From positions 496,001 through 560,000 of the forward strand of contig OY970326.1 in NCBI GenBank assembly GCA_963717155.1: a DNA stretch of 64,000 nt, written 5' to 3'. Made by a program: the position numbers and the translations under genes. Shown piece after piece: positions 51,393 through 59,660 of this stretch. A model generated the notes under the pieces. It was not told the DNA's origin and did not search any database. It was given only the letters and a program-made list of their open reading frames with translations. The DNA is from G963717155 sp963717155 (lineage in GTDB: Bacteria; Actinomycetota; Thermoleophilia; Gaiellales; JALYLC01). Positions within the stretch are counted from its first letter, which is position 1. Each line of letters starts with the position of its first letter.

Positions 51393-52340
51393 TCACACGA
51401 AGACGTCGAGCGGCAATGTCATGCCCACGTTCCAGACAGGCGCGTCTACGAGCTCGTGGATGTGCAGGTTGCCGGCGACGCTGGTCAGCAGGTAGGCGTC
51501 CTCGGGCGAGAGCCCGTGCTCGTCGACGATCCACTCGATCATCGCGCGTACCGCCTTCTGGGCGCCGACCCTGAGATCGGCATCGATGCCCATGGTGCCG
51601 TGGTAGTCGCTGCGGCGCAGCTGGGCGCTTGCCGGCACCCTGAAGCTCGGTGCCGAGAGGCTCTGCTTGCGCACCGTGAGTCGCAGGCTTGCGCGCATCG
51701 CGCATTCGATCGCGCTGACGCACACCTCACCGTCCCCCTGGCTCGCGTGCGCGTCGCCGCAGGAGAAGAGGGCGCCATCGCACCAGACCGGAAGCCACAG
51801 CGTCGAGCCCTCGACGAGATGGCGGTTGTCCATGTTGCCGCCGCCCTTGTGCGGAGGGAAGGGCGCGAACGTGCCCGCCTCGTCGGGCGCGACGCCCATC
51901 GTCCCGAGAAACTTCGTGAACGGGATGCGCACGTTGGGTGCGAGCTGCGTCGTGCTGCCCGAGCGCAGGTCCCAGATCTTGAGGTAGGGATTCGGGAAGT
52001 CGTCGGGCAGCAGACCTTCGCCGGGGATGATGGCGGTCCAGCCCCACGGCCCCGGTGTCAGCGACAGGATCTCGATCTCGAGCGTGTCACCGGGCTTCGC
52101 GCCCTCGACGTGGATCGGGCCGGCGAGGTTGTAGATCGTGCTGAAATCCCAGACGACGTCCTCGGCGGTCGACGTCTCGTACACCTGGCCGTCTCCGGCC
52201 ATGAGGATGTCGAGGTGCACCACGTCGCCCGAGGCGATGGAGAGGACGGGTGCGTACGAGTTGTCCCAGTCGTGGTGGACCGAGGTGCGATCGAGCATCG
52301 GCTCGGTAAACGTGTGGCACCGTCCTTTCGCGGTGGGCAT
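51393..52340 (-). CDS. Acetamidase/formamidase family protein
   Basis: A 315-residue enzyme: DVVHLDILMAGDGQVYET, VEGAKPGDTLEIEILSLTPG, FKFLG-type core FTKFLGTMGVAPDEAGTF, GGGNMDNRHLVEGSTLWLPV and CGDAHASQGDGEVC. These are FmdA_AmdA signatures, with the GDAHxxQGDGE metal/active-site block intact. Hydrolyses formamide or acetamide to ammonia. Ten bases from the divergent SnoaL-like gene and upstream of an amidohydrolase, so a nitrogen-salvage role is likely. Confidence 0.9.
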   Translation of the reverse strand: MPTAKGRCHTFTEPMLDRTSVHHDWDNSYAPVLSIASGDVVHLDILMAGDGQVYETSTAEDVVWDFSTIYNLAGPIHVEGAKPGDTLEIEILSLTPGPWGWTAIIPGEGLLPDDFPNPYLKIWDLRSGSTTQLAPNVRIPFTKFLGTMGVAPDEAGTFAPFPPHKGGGNMDNRHLVEGSTLWLPVWCDGALFSCGDAHASQGDGEVCVSAIECAMRASLRLTVRKQSLSAPSFRVPASAQLRRSDYHGTMGIDADLRVGAQKAVRAMIEWIVDEHGLSPEDAYLLTSVAGNLHIHELVDAPVWNVGMTLPLDVFV

Positions 52341-52350
52341 AGTACGCACC

Positions 52351-52764
52351 GTGGACGCGCGCGAGGTCATCGCCGAGATGTCGCGGGTCTTCGTCGCCCG
52401 CGACTGGCCTGCCATGCGCACGCTCTACCACCCCGACGCGCTCGTCTACACGGTCACGGGCGGGCCTGTCCCGCTCGCGGCGGACGAGGTCATCGCCGAG
52501 CTCGAGCGGGCGTCGGAGGATTTCGTGTACTCCGTGAGCGCTGCCAGCACCGAGCCGCTGGACGAGCACGCAGCGATCGTCACCGGTCGCATGCGTCGTC
52601 GCCTTCCGAGTGGGGGCCTGGAGGATGCGGCACACGTCTGGCTGCTGACGGTCCACGACGGGCTGATCTACCGCCAGGTCGTATACCGCGACCGGGACGA
52701 GGCCGTCAGCGCCTACGCACGACTGGGACTGGCCCTGGGACTGGGACCGGGCGATCTGTCGTAG
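52351..52764 (+). CDS. SnoaL-like/nuclear-transport-factor-2 fold protein
   Basis: A 137-residue protein from GTG: VIAEMSRVFVARDWPAMRTL, YHPDALVYTVTGGP, EHAAIVTGRMRRRLPSGG and HVWLLTVHDGLIYRQVVYRD show the cone-shaped SnoaL/DUF4440 pattern. Probably a small enzyme or binding protein; divergent from and perhaps co-regulated with the acetamidase gene. Confidence 0.8.
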   Translation: MDAREVIAEMSRVFVARDWPAMRTLYHPDALVYTVTGGPVPLAADEVIAELERASEDFVYSVSAASTEPLDEHAAIVTGRMRRRLPSGGLEDAAHVWLLTVHDGLIYRQVVYRDRDEAVSAYARLGLALGLGPGDLS

Positions 52765-52774
52765 ACGTGCACGA

Positions 52775-54100
52775 TCAGCCGAACGGCACGCCGACTCGCT
52801 CCTTGAGCGCTTCGACGGCCTGGGTGGCGTCACGTACCAGCGCGCGGGTATCGACGCCGATCATCTCTCCGTGGCGTTTGCGCAGCACGCCGTCGATGAA
52901 CACGGTGTCGACGTTCGACGGTTGTGCGGCGAGCACGACCTGGCCATCCAGGACGTTGATCGGCGCCATGTTGAGGTCGTCCGCGCGGAGCAGGATCACG
53001 TCTGCGCGCCAGCCCTCGCGGAGCTGGCCGACCCGCTCGAGTCCGAGGATCGCCGCGGCCTCCGACGTCGCCTGGCGCAGCACCTGCTGCGGCTGGTAGA
53101 CCTTGCCATCGTCGGCACGTGCCCGCTCGATGCCCATCGTGATGCGCATGGCATTGAACATGTCCGAGTTGTCGCTCGCCGCCATCGTGTCCAGCGACAG
53201 GCAGACGGGCACGCCGGCATTGACCATCGCCAGCGTGGGTGGAATGCCCATGCCGCAGCGGAGCTCCGACAGGATCGAGATCGAGACCGGCGTCGAGGTG
53301 TCGGCGAGCCAGCGGATCTCCTCCTCGTTGACCCGGATGCAGTGGACGAGCAGCAGATCCGGGCCGAGGACGTCCTCCTGGCGGTAGATGGACACTGCGC
53401 GACCGTTCTCGAGATCGCCGCGCGTCATCATGCAGTGCGCGGTGATCGGCAGCCCGTGCTCGCGTCCCCAGGCGAACTCTGTCTTCCAGACGTGCTCACG
53501 CGAGAACTCGTGCCCGCGACAGGCGATGCCGAGGTGGATCCGACCCGGCGCTGCGAACTCCTCGTCTCGCAGCCTCAGGATGTCGTCGAAGTCGAGCGTC
53601 TCGCTGCCCTGCGCGAACGAGCTTCCAGCCTCCGGGTTGCTCGACGGCCCGTACGAGAAGCGGCCGCGCAGCCCGGACTCCCGCATGGCCTGGAGCGCCG
53701 CCCGCGCGTGGGCCGGGGTCTGGATGTTGTGCTCCCATGCGTGCATGCTCGTGATCCCGCTCGAGACAGCCTCCGCGAGGCCGAACCGCACGCTCGTGTA
53801 CGTGTCCTCCGGCGTATACGCCGCGCCGTAGGAGAACACGACCTTGACGAAGTAGTCGTGGAGGTCGCCGTAGCAGGCGCCGCCGCGGAGCATTGCCGCC
53901 CACATGTGCCGGTGGGTGTCGACCATTCCCGGCATTGCGATGAGATCGCGCCCGTCGATCACCTCGGCGCCCGGCGCGTCGATGCTCGGCGCGACGCCGG
54001 CGATCACGTCGCCGTCGATGAGCAGATCGCCGCGCTCGAGGGCCTGGCCCCCGTCTGCCATGGTCAACAGATGCGCGCCGCGAATCAGGTACTGGCTCAT
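52775..54100 (-). CDS. Amidohydrolase, cytosine/MTA deaminase-like
   Basis: A 441-residue metal hydrolase. Metal sites: MPGMVDTHRHMWAAML (HxH), LPITAHCMMTRGDLENG (His), LLLVHCIRVNEEE (His) and CLSLDTMAASDNSDMFN (Asp). It belongs to the chlorohydrolase/deaminase branch (TrzN, AtzA, MTA/SAH deaminase). Starts MSQYLIRGAHLLTM at 54100 behind a purine-rich tract. It removes an amino or halogen group from a heterocycle; substrate unknown. Stop-to-stop with the SnoaL-like gene. Confidence 0.9.
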   Translation of the reverse strand: MSQYLIRGAHLLTMADGGQALERGDLLIDGDVIAGVAPSIDAPGAEVIDGRDLIAMPGMVDTHRHMWAAMLRGGACYGDLHDYFVKVVFSYGAAYTPEDTYTSVRFGLAEAVSSGITSMHAWEHNIQTPAHARAALQAMRESGLRGRFSYGPSSNPEAGSSFAQGSETLDFDDILRLRDEEFAAPGRIHLGIACRGHEFSREHVWKTEFAWGREHGLPITAHCMMTRGDLENGRAVSIYRQEDVLGPDLLLVHCIRVNEEEIRWLADTSTPVSISILSELRCGMGIPPTLAMVNAGVPVCLSLDTMAASDNSDMFNAMRITMGIERARADDGKVYQPQQVLRQATSEAAAILGLERVGQLREGWRADVILLRADDLNMAPINVLDGQVVLAAQPSNVDTVFIDGVLRKRHGEMIGVDTRALVRDATQAVEALKERVGVPFG

Positions 54101-54154
54101 CGTTCCCCCCGGGTCTTCGGCTCCGGGCCGGAGCACGTCGTGCCGCCAACGATG

Positions 54155-55421
54155 TCAGATGCGCGAGCCCGGCCCCGGCGGCATCGTCCAGAGCGATACC
54201 CGCGCAGGCTCGAGCGACTGGCCGACCGTCCGCAGTAGCTCGCCTCGCACGGTGTCGAGGTCCACCGCGTGCTGGAGGCGGACGGTGAAGTCGGCGACCG
54301 TCGCCTCGGCGTCGTACCGCGCGCGGTTGAAGCGACGGTCGACGGCGTGCTGCACCCGCCGCCGCAGGGGATTGAACAACGCGGCGCCGGCCAGGGTCGA
54401 CGCCGCCACGCCGACGGGAGAGGAGAAGGGCAGCACGTCGGTCGCAACCGTCACCACGACGACGAAGACGCCGACGAGCAGCCCGGTCACGATCGCGTAC
54501 GAGACGGTCCGGCTGATCAACCGGTCGATCTCGTACAGGCGGAACTTCAGGATGGCAACGCCGATGCTCAGGGGCAGGGCGATCTCTCCAACGCTGACGA
54601 TCGTGCCAACGGCCTGCCAGAAGTCCGACTGGTTCGTCGAGACGACCTCGTTGACGATCGCACAGATGACGAAGATCGCAGCGCCGCTCAGGAGCCACTT
54701 CAGCTGCAGGCGCCGCTCGCCGCTCGCGCGTCGGTACCCGAACAGCTGGCCGACCAGCCACGCCAGGACCGCGAGCAGCAACAGGACGAAGAACACGGCC
54801 GAGGCGACGGTCCAGGCAACCGCCACGCCGGTCGGATGGTCGATCGCTGCCGGCGCGCCCCCGGGCTCGATCTGGAGGTTGTCGCCGAGGACGGCGCCGG
54901 AGGCGATCGCGAACGCGCCCGCCGTACACAAGGCCCCCAGGACGATCAGGGCTCGCCAGATCCAGCGCCAGCGAGGCGAGGGCAAGCGCCCGTCGGGTAG
55001 CACGAGCACCGCGAGCGCGAGCAGCACGACGCCTGGAGCCCACGTCGATTGCAGGATCACCGCGAGCCCTGCCGAGAGGAAGTCCGTCGTACCCGAGGCG
55101 GTAGTGGAGCACCGCATACAGCGCGGCGTCCGTGCTGAGGACGAACAGCGCGGCCTGGCCGAGGAGCAGCCATCCCAGCGGGTTGCGCGGCTGGTGGCGC
55201 GCGACAACGACGCTGACCAGGGCGAACACGAGGCTCGTCGCGGTCAGGACCACGTTCGACAGCGAGTATCGATGCGCGAGCACCGACAGGGGAATCGTCG
55301 CCGCCACGAGCACGAGCACGATCAGCCCGAGAGCGAGCGCGGTCGTTGCCGAGGCCAGGCGAATGCCGGCGGTGCGAACCGGCGCGCCGTGGATCCGGGT
55401 CGGGGCTCTCGTGCTCTGCAT
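54155..55421 (-). pseudogene. Multi-helix membrane sensor-like protein with frameshift
   Basis: From 55421 the first frame gives RLASATTALALGLIVLVLVA and PLGWLLLGQAALFVLSTDAA. Near 55085 the protein continues in another frame as FLSAGLAVILQSTWAPGVVL, SFWQAVGTIVSVG-type helices and RLYEIDRLISRTVSYAIVTG, ending with PLRRRVQHAVDRRFNRARYD. Together they form an eight-helix protein related to the membrane part of actinobacterial histidine kinases, without a kinase domain. One base indel would repair it. Confidence 0.65.
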
Positions 55422-55469
55422 GCGGCAGAGCGAGCTTAGATCCTGCGCCGTTCCGGGATCGTTACGGCG

Positions 55470-56405
55470 TCAGGCGACCCGCTGGCCCTCGTCCATGCTG
55501 TTGGCATCCCACTCGCGCTCGGCCCGGAGCATCGGCTCGCGCTCGATCAGCCGATCGATGAGCACGCAGAGCTGGTCGATCTCGCGCGGCGTCTGCAGGG
55601 CATCGACGGGCCGGGCGCCGTCGCAGGCCGGGTGGGGTTCGCGTATCAGCTTCCACACACGGCCGCGCGGGGAGTGCCAGCTCGCGACCCCGGTGCACAG
55701 CCGCTGCAACTGGGCGAGTGCCTTCGTGGCGATGATCCCCGGCCGCGTCTTTCCCGAGCACATGAGCTCGAGCGCGGTCTCGGGGATGTCGAGCATCGGG
55801 GCCATCTCGGCGTTCGTGAGGCCGAGCGCATCCCGGCAGCGCCGTACGGGCGGGGGCCAGCTCACGTCGGAGGCGGCGTTCCACCAGTCGTCCGCGGTGA
55901 TGCCGCTGAGCTGGATGATCGAGGTCAGCGTCTGCCGCGCGAGCTGTGGCCGGTCGGAAGGGACTGGGATGCAGCGCGTTCCGCCACCGGAACGGGGGCG
56001 CTCCCAGCTGGCATCGCGCGCGTCGCTCAGCTTGCGTGCACCGAATCGCGTGAGGATCTCCTCGGCGTCGGCGGAGCTGGGCGCCGGCGCCAGGCGGCGA
56101 CGGACGAGACGCACGGTCGCATGAGCGTTGATTGCGATTGCTTCCCGCTGTGCTGGCGCAGGCGGGACGAGCTGCTCGACCTCGTCGAGCTCGAGGGCGC
56201 ACTCCACGTACTCGTCGAGGAGCCCGAACGCGGACTCGATCGCCTCCTGCTCGGTGTCGCCTTCGCCGACGATGTCGAACTCGACACAGTGCGCGGTGAA
56301 CCCGCTCGCGCACCGACGTACGACGACAGGGCTGAGTCGGGGCATCCGCTGGCCCAGTGCATCGGACGCGTTCGGCGGATCTGCGTTCTCGTTTCGGTCA
56401 GTCAT
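55470..56405 (-). CDS. HicB-HicA-Xre/MbcA-like three-domain fusion (copy 2)
   Basis: A 311-residue paralogue of 5317-6387 with the same domain order. HicB-like at about 30-75 (GFTAHCVEFDIVGEGDTEQE), HicA-like at about 114-172 (AEEILTRFGARKL; TRCIPVPSDRPQLARQTLTS), HTH at about 192-220 (DALGLTNAEMAPMLDI) and an MbcA/ParS-like C-terminus at about 235-290 (RGRVWKLIREPHPACDG; ARPVDAL). The HicA catalytic His is again replaced (DASWERP). No separate hicA or hicB gene is adjacent. The two copies share most core residues but differ at both ends, so they are old duplicates under selection. Confidence 0.65.
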   Translation of the reverse strand: MTDRNENADPPNASDALGQRMPRLSPVVVRRCASGFTAHCVEFDIVGEGDTEQEAIESAFGLLDEYVECALELDEVEQLVPPAPAQREAIAINAHATVRLVRRRLAPAPSSADAEEILTRFGARKLSDARDASWERPRSGGGTRCIPVPSDRPQLARQTLTSIIQLSGITADDWWNAASDVSWPPPVRRCRDALGLTNAEMAPMLDIPETALELMCSGKTRPGIIATKALAQLQRLCTGVASWHSPRGRVWKLIREPHPACDGARPVDALQTPREIDQLCVLIDRLIEREPMLRAEREWDANSMDEGQRVA

Positions 56406-56657
56406 GTACCACCATGATTGGCCTCAATCTCGAGCTGCCGGCAAGGGCGGGCCGGCCGTTGAGTGTGCAGGATTACGAAGAAGTACATAGTTTCCGGCAG
56501 ACCCTACAATGGGTGATTGCGGGGGGTCGGACTGGTAGGGTGGGGCCCAGTTCGGTCTCAGCTGCTTGACCGTCCTTCGCCTCCCCTGACCCCGGTCGGC
56601 ATCAGTGGCCTCGCGATCCTCCGAGGCTCGACAGGATCGACGAGGGGCGTGTGTCAC

Positions 56658-56882
56658 ATGCGGGGATTTGGCTGTAACTGTCCAAGCTGTGGAGCGCCAG
56701 AGCGGGTGTCGCTGTTCGTGCTCGATTCCTCGGCCGTGCGGTTTTCACATCGCTGCGCGCACTGCGGCGAGGCGTCGACGCTCGCTGCCTGGAGCGGGAG
56801 TCCCGCCCCGCCAGGGCTCGCCCGAGGCGGTGGCCGGCTGAGCCGTGGGGGCCGGGCAGGTGCGAGCCGAACGCGTCGCTAG
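56658..56882 (+). CDS. Small zinc-ribbon protein (74 aa)
   Basis: GFGCNCPSCGAPERVSLFVL and VRFSHRCAHCGEASTLAAW give two CxxC pairs, a zinc ribbon. The C-terminus is Gly/Arg-rich. Similar to the 57-residue protein at 14677. Possible nucleic-acid binding. Confidence 0.6.
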   Translation: MRGFGCNCPSCGAPERVSLFVLDSSAVRFSHRCAHCGEASTLAAWSGSPAPPGLARGGGRLSRGGRAGASRTRR

Positions 56883-57022
56883 CGGTCGTCGGTCGGGTGC
56901 GCGCCAATGTCATACATGTGACACATCGGCGTTCCGCGTATGTCAATAGCGAGGACCCGGATCGATTGACATTCCGGCCGGCTTCCGGCTCACCGCCGGG
57001 CCGGATCGCCCATGCTTCGCGG

Positions 57023-58114
57023 ATGCGCGTCCTCGTCCTCGCGAATGCGTTTCCGACCTCCGAGCGCCCGGCCTTCGGGTCGTACGTCGCCCGTGGTGCC
57101 GAGACGCTGGCGGCGCTGGGGCACGAGGTCCGTGTCGTCGCGCTCGGGCCGGGGCGCCGCGGCGCGCTGGCCACGCCCCTCGCGTACACCGGTCTCGGGG
57201 CGCGCGCCCTGGGCACGGCTCTCGCCTGGCGTCCCGAGGTGATTCTCGCGCACTACCTGGTGCCGACAGGGTCGATCGCACGGCGGGCCGCAGCCGTCGC
57301 GCGTGTGCCGTACGTCCTCGTCGCGCATGGCAGCGATGTCGCGAACGCGGAGGGCAGCACCCGCCTGCGGAGTGCGACCCTGAGCGCGGTCTCGGCGGCG
57401 GCGGCAGTCGTGTGCGTGTCCGACTCGCTGGCCGCCCGTCTCGAGGAGCTCACGGGCCCGCTGGCAGGACGCCTGCACGTGATCTCCGCGGGCGTCGACA
57501 TGTCGCGCTTCCACCCGGGTGACCGGGACGTTGCCGCCGCGGCGGTCGGTTGGGATGCGGCCGGCCCTCGCATCTGTCAGCTCGGCAACATCGTCGAGGT
57601 GAAGAACCCCGTACGGCTGCTCGACGCGTTCGCGGAGCTGCGGCGGTCCCGTCCGGACGCGTCGCTCGCCCTGGTCGGCGACGGCCCGCTCCGCGAGGTC
57701 GTCGCGGCGCGCGCACGGGCGCTCGGGATCGGCGGTGCCGTGTGCCTGCCTGGCGAGGTCGGCATCGACGAGGCGTCGCGCTGGGTTCGCGCTGCGCACG
57801 CGTGCAGTCTCGCGTCGCTCCGCGAGGGCTTCGGACTGGCCGTCGTCGAGGCGCTCGCGTCCGGACGGCCCGTCGCGGTCAGCGCCGGGGCAGGCGCGGC
57901 CTCGCTCGTACGCGAGGGCGTGACGGGAGCACTGCTCGACCCGCTCGACAGCTCGTCGATCGCGCGTGCGCTCGAGCGTGTGGTCGCGCTCGAACCGGGT
58001 AGCGCGGCCGTCGAGGCGGCCGCTCCGTACTCGCTCGAGCGTGAGATGGGCCGCGTGGCCGAGGTGCTCGCCGAGGCCGTCCGAGAGGGAGGCGGTGCAG
58101 CAGCTGCGCATTGA
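57023..58114 (+). CDS. Glycosyltransferase family 4
   Basis: A 363-residue GT-B enzyme. N-terminal domain MRVLVLANAFPTSERPAFGS, with VILAHYLVPTGSIARR and VLVAHGSDVANAEG. C-terminal donor-binding domain: ISAGVDMSRFHPG, LVGDGPLREVVAARARAL, CLPGEVGIDEASRWVRAA and REGFGLAVVEALASGRPVAV (the E-x7-E motif). Transfers an NDP-sugar to a cytoplasmic acceptor, likely lipid or glycan. Just upstream of secG. Confidence 0.9.
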   Translation: MRVLVLANAFPTSERPAFGSYVARGAETLAALGHEVRVVALGPGRRGALATPLAYTGLGARALGTALAWRPEVILAHYLVPTGSIARRAAAVARVPYVLVAHGSDVANAEGSTRLRSATLSAVSAAAAVVCVSDSLAARLEELTGPLAGRLHVISAGVDMSRFHPGDRDVAAAAVGWDAAGPRICQLGNIVEVKNPVRLLDAFAELRRSRPDASLALVGDGPLREVVAARARALGIGGAVCLPGEVGIDEASRWVRAAHACSLASLREGFGLAVVEALASGRPVAVSAGAGAASLVREGVTGALLDPLDSSSIARALERVVALEPGSAAVEAAAPYSLEREMGRVAEVLAEAVREGGGAAAAH

Positions 58115-58143
58115 TGCCCGCGAGGCGATGGTATTCTGGGCGT

Positions 58144-58380
58144 GTGTCGACGTTCATCACCGGTGTCATCGTGGCCGTGCACATGCTGTTCGCGATCGCC
58201 TGCATCACCACCGTGCTGATGCACTCGGGCAAGGACTCGGGTCTCTCCGGGGCCTTCGGCGTCGGCGGCTTCTCGTCGTCGGGCGGCACGCAGATCATGG
58301 AGCGCAACCTCACGCGCGTCACGATCATCTGCGGAATCGGGCTCGTCATCACGACGATCCTGCTCGGCTTCCGCCTGTAG
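58144..58380 (+). CDS. secG: Preprotein translocase subunit SecG
   Basis: A 78-residue protein: ITGVIVAVHMLFAIACITTV (TM1), LMHSGKDSGLSGAFG with the usual GxxSGL-type loop, MERNLTRVTIICGIGLVITT (TM2). Part of SecYEG in the membrane. GTG start chosen because family starts are VS/MS. Confidence 0.9.
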   Translation: MSTFITGVIVAVHMLFAIACITTVLMHSGKDSGLSGAFGVGGFSSSGGTQIMERNLTRVTIICGIGLVITTILLGFRL

Positions 58381-58545
58381 AGCGGCTCCGCCGTCGGGCA
58401 AGGCGTCCGATCGGCGCCTAGCGTGCGCAGGATGCCGCGCTCGGTCCACCCTGCTTGCGGCCGCGTGGGCGATCGCCGGGACGCGCGCTCGGCACGCGTG
58501 CCGAGACGCTCGTCGTGACACTGCTGCGAGATCTCGCCGAAAACC

Positions 58546-58575
58546 GCGAAAGCCCCGCGCATGCGGGGCTTTCGC
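58546..58575 (-). terminator. Strong terminator after tRNA-Leu
   Basis: Perfect 13-bp stem GCGAAAGCCCCGC / GCGGGGCTTTCGC, loop GCAT, immediately 3-prime of the tRNA on the minus strand and followed by GGTTTTCGG. Rho-independent type. Confidence 0.8.
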
Positions 58576-58579
58576 GAGG

Positions 58580-58664
58580 TGCGCTGGAGAGGACTTGAAC
58601 CTCCACGACCTAAGCGGCCACTAGGCCCTCAACCTAGCGCGTCTACCAATTCCGCCACCAGCGC
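58580..58664 (-). tRNA. tRNA-Leu (anticodon GAG)
   Basis: Minus strand: acceptor GCGCTGG/CCAGCGC, D-arm with AATTGGTAGAC, anticodon stem CTAGG/CCTAG with loop TTGAGGG (anticodon GAG), a long variable arm typical of leucine tRNA, T-loop TTCAAGT and discriminator A. No CCA is encoded. A terminator hairpin follows. Confidence 0.95.
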
Positions 58665-58742
58665 GTGGACGTCGCACTGTAGCCGAGTCGAGGATCGACC
58701 GGGGTTGCGGCTTGACCTCCGTCCGGCGACGGCGCTACCATC

Positions 58743-58756
58743 CGAACACGTGTTCG
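58743..58756 (+). promoter_or_regulatory. LexA operator (SOS box) in front of lexA
   Basis: CGAACACGTGTTCG, a perfect palindrome of the GAAC-N4-GTTC type, 29 bases before the lexA start. It indicates autoregulation. Confidence 0.9.
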
Positions 58757-58784
58757 ATGCAACCGACCCTCGCCGGGAGACGAC

Positions 58785-59420
58785 GTGTCCGACCTGACCG
58801 CGCGGCAACAGCAGATCCTCGAGGTGGTAGATGCACACCTCGTTCGTCATGGCTACCCGCCCACGGTGCGTGAGATCGGCGAGGCGGTCGGCCTCACGTC
58901 GTCCTCGACCGTCCATGCGCACCTCGCGAATCTCGAGCGCCTCGGTCATCTTCGGCGCGATCCGACGAAGCCGCGCGCCCTCGGGATCATCGGCCGGGAT
59001 GCAGCGCCTGTCGAGGCTGTGCCCGTCATGGCCGAACCGCCGGGCATTCGCATGCTCCCTCTGCTCGGCCGGATCGCCGCCGGCGCTCCGACGCTCGCCG
59101 AGCAGCACGTCGAGGACGAGATCGCCGTGCCCGAGATGCTCACCGCGTCGGGCGACAACTTCCTGCTCCGCGTACGCGGCGAGTCGATGATCGACGCCGG
59201 GATCCTCGATGGCGACTTCGTCGTGATCCGCCGGCAGTCCGAGTGCGCCGACGGCGAGATCGTGGCGGCGCTGGTCGACGGCGAGGAGGCCACGGTCAAG
59301 CGGCTCCGGCACGACGGCGGGCGCGTACGGCTCGACCCCGCGAACCAGGCGCTCCGCCCCCTCTATCCCGAACAGGTCGAGGTGCTCGGCAAGGTGGTCG
59401 GCGTGTTCCGGAGGCTGTGA
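58785..59420 (+). CDS. lexA: LexA repressor
   Basis: A 211-residue repressor. Winged HTH (PPTVREIGEAVGLTSSSTVH). Cleavage site Ala-Gly in RIAAGAPTL. Catalytic Ser in VRGESMIDAG and Lys in EATVKRLRHDG. Controls the SOS regulon and, through the adjacent box, itself. GTG start preferred. Confidence 0.97.
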   Translation: MSDLTARQQQILEVVDAHLVRHGYPPTVREIGEAVGLTSSSTVHAHLANLERLGHLRRDPTKPRALGIIGRDAAPVEAVPVMAEPPGIRMLPLLGRIAAGAPTLAEQHVEDEIAVPEMLTASGDNFLLRVRGESMIDAGILDGDFVVIRRQSECADGEIVAALVDGEEATVKRLRHDGGRVRLDPANQALRPLYPEQVEVLGKVVGVFRRL

Positions 59421-59433
59421 TGAGAGGTGTCCT

Positions 59434-59631
59434 GTGACCGCTGCGCTCGCCCACTTGCCGTCGACGCTCGACGAGCTCCTCCGCCTGCTCGGCGCCGAGT
59501 GCGCAATGTGCGGCGAGGAGACGGTGCGCGAGCAGGAGGATGGTGGGTGGGTTGCCGCCTGCCCATCGTGTGGGAGCGTCCTCGAGGAGCCGCAGCCTTC
59601 GCCTCGCGGCCGCCTGCGTCTGGTCATGTAG
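59434..59631 (+). CDS. Small zinc-ribbon protein (65 aa)
   Basis: HLPSTLDELLRLLGAECAMC, then GEETVREQEDGGWVAACPSC, two CxxC pairs about 20 residues apart. Helical N-terminus. 13 bases after lexA, so possibly in the same transcript. Function unknown. Confidence 0.6.
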   Translation: MTAALAHLPSTLDELLRLLGAECAMCGEETVREQEDGGWVAACPSCGSVLEEPQPSPRGRLRLVM

Positions 59632-59660
59632 TCCGACGCGGCCGCTAGCGTCGCGCGAGG

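Noticed and set aside
51306..53099. A 597-codon plus-strand open frame over the acetamidase region
   Set aside because: It is a shadow of two well-supported minus-strand enzymes and lacks motifs.
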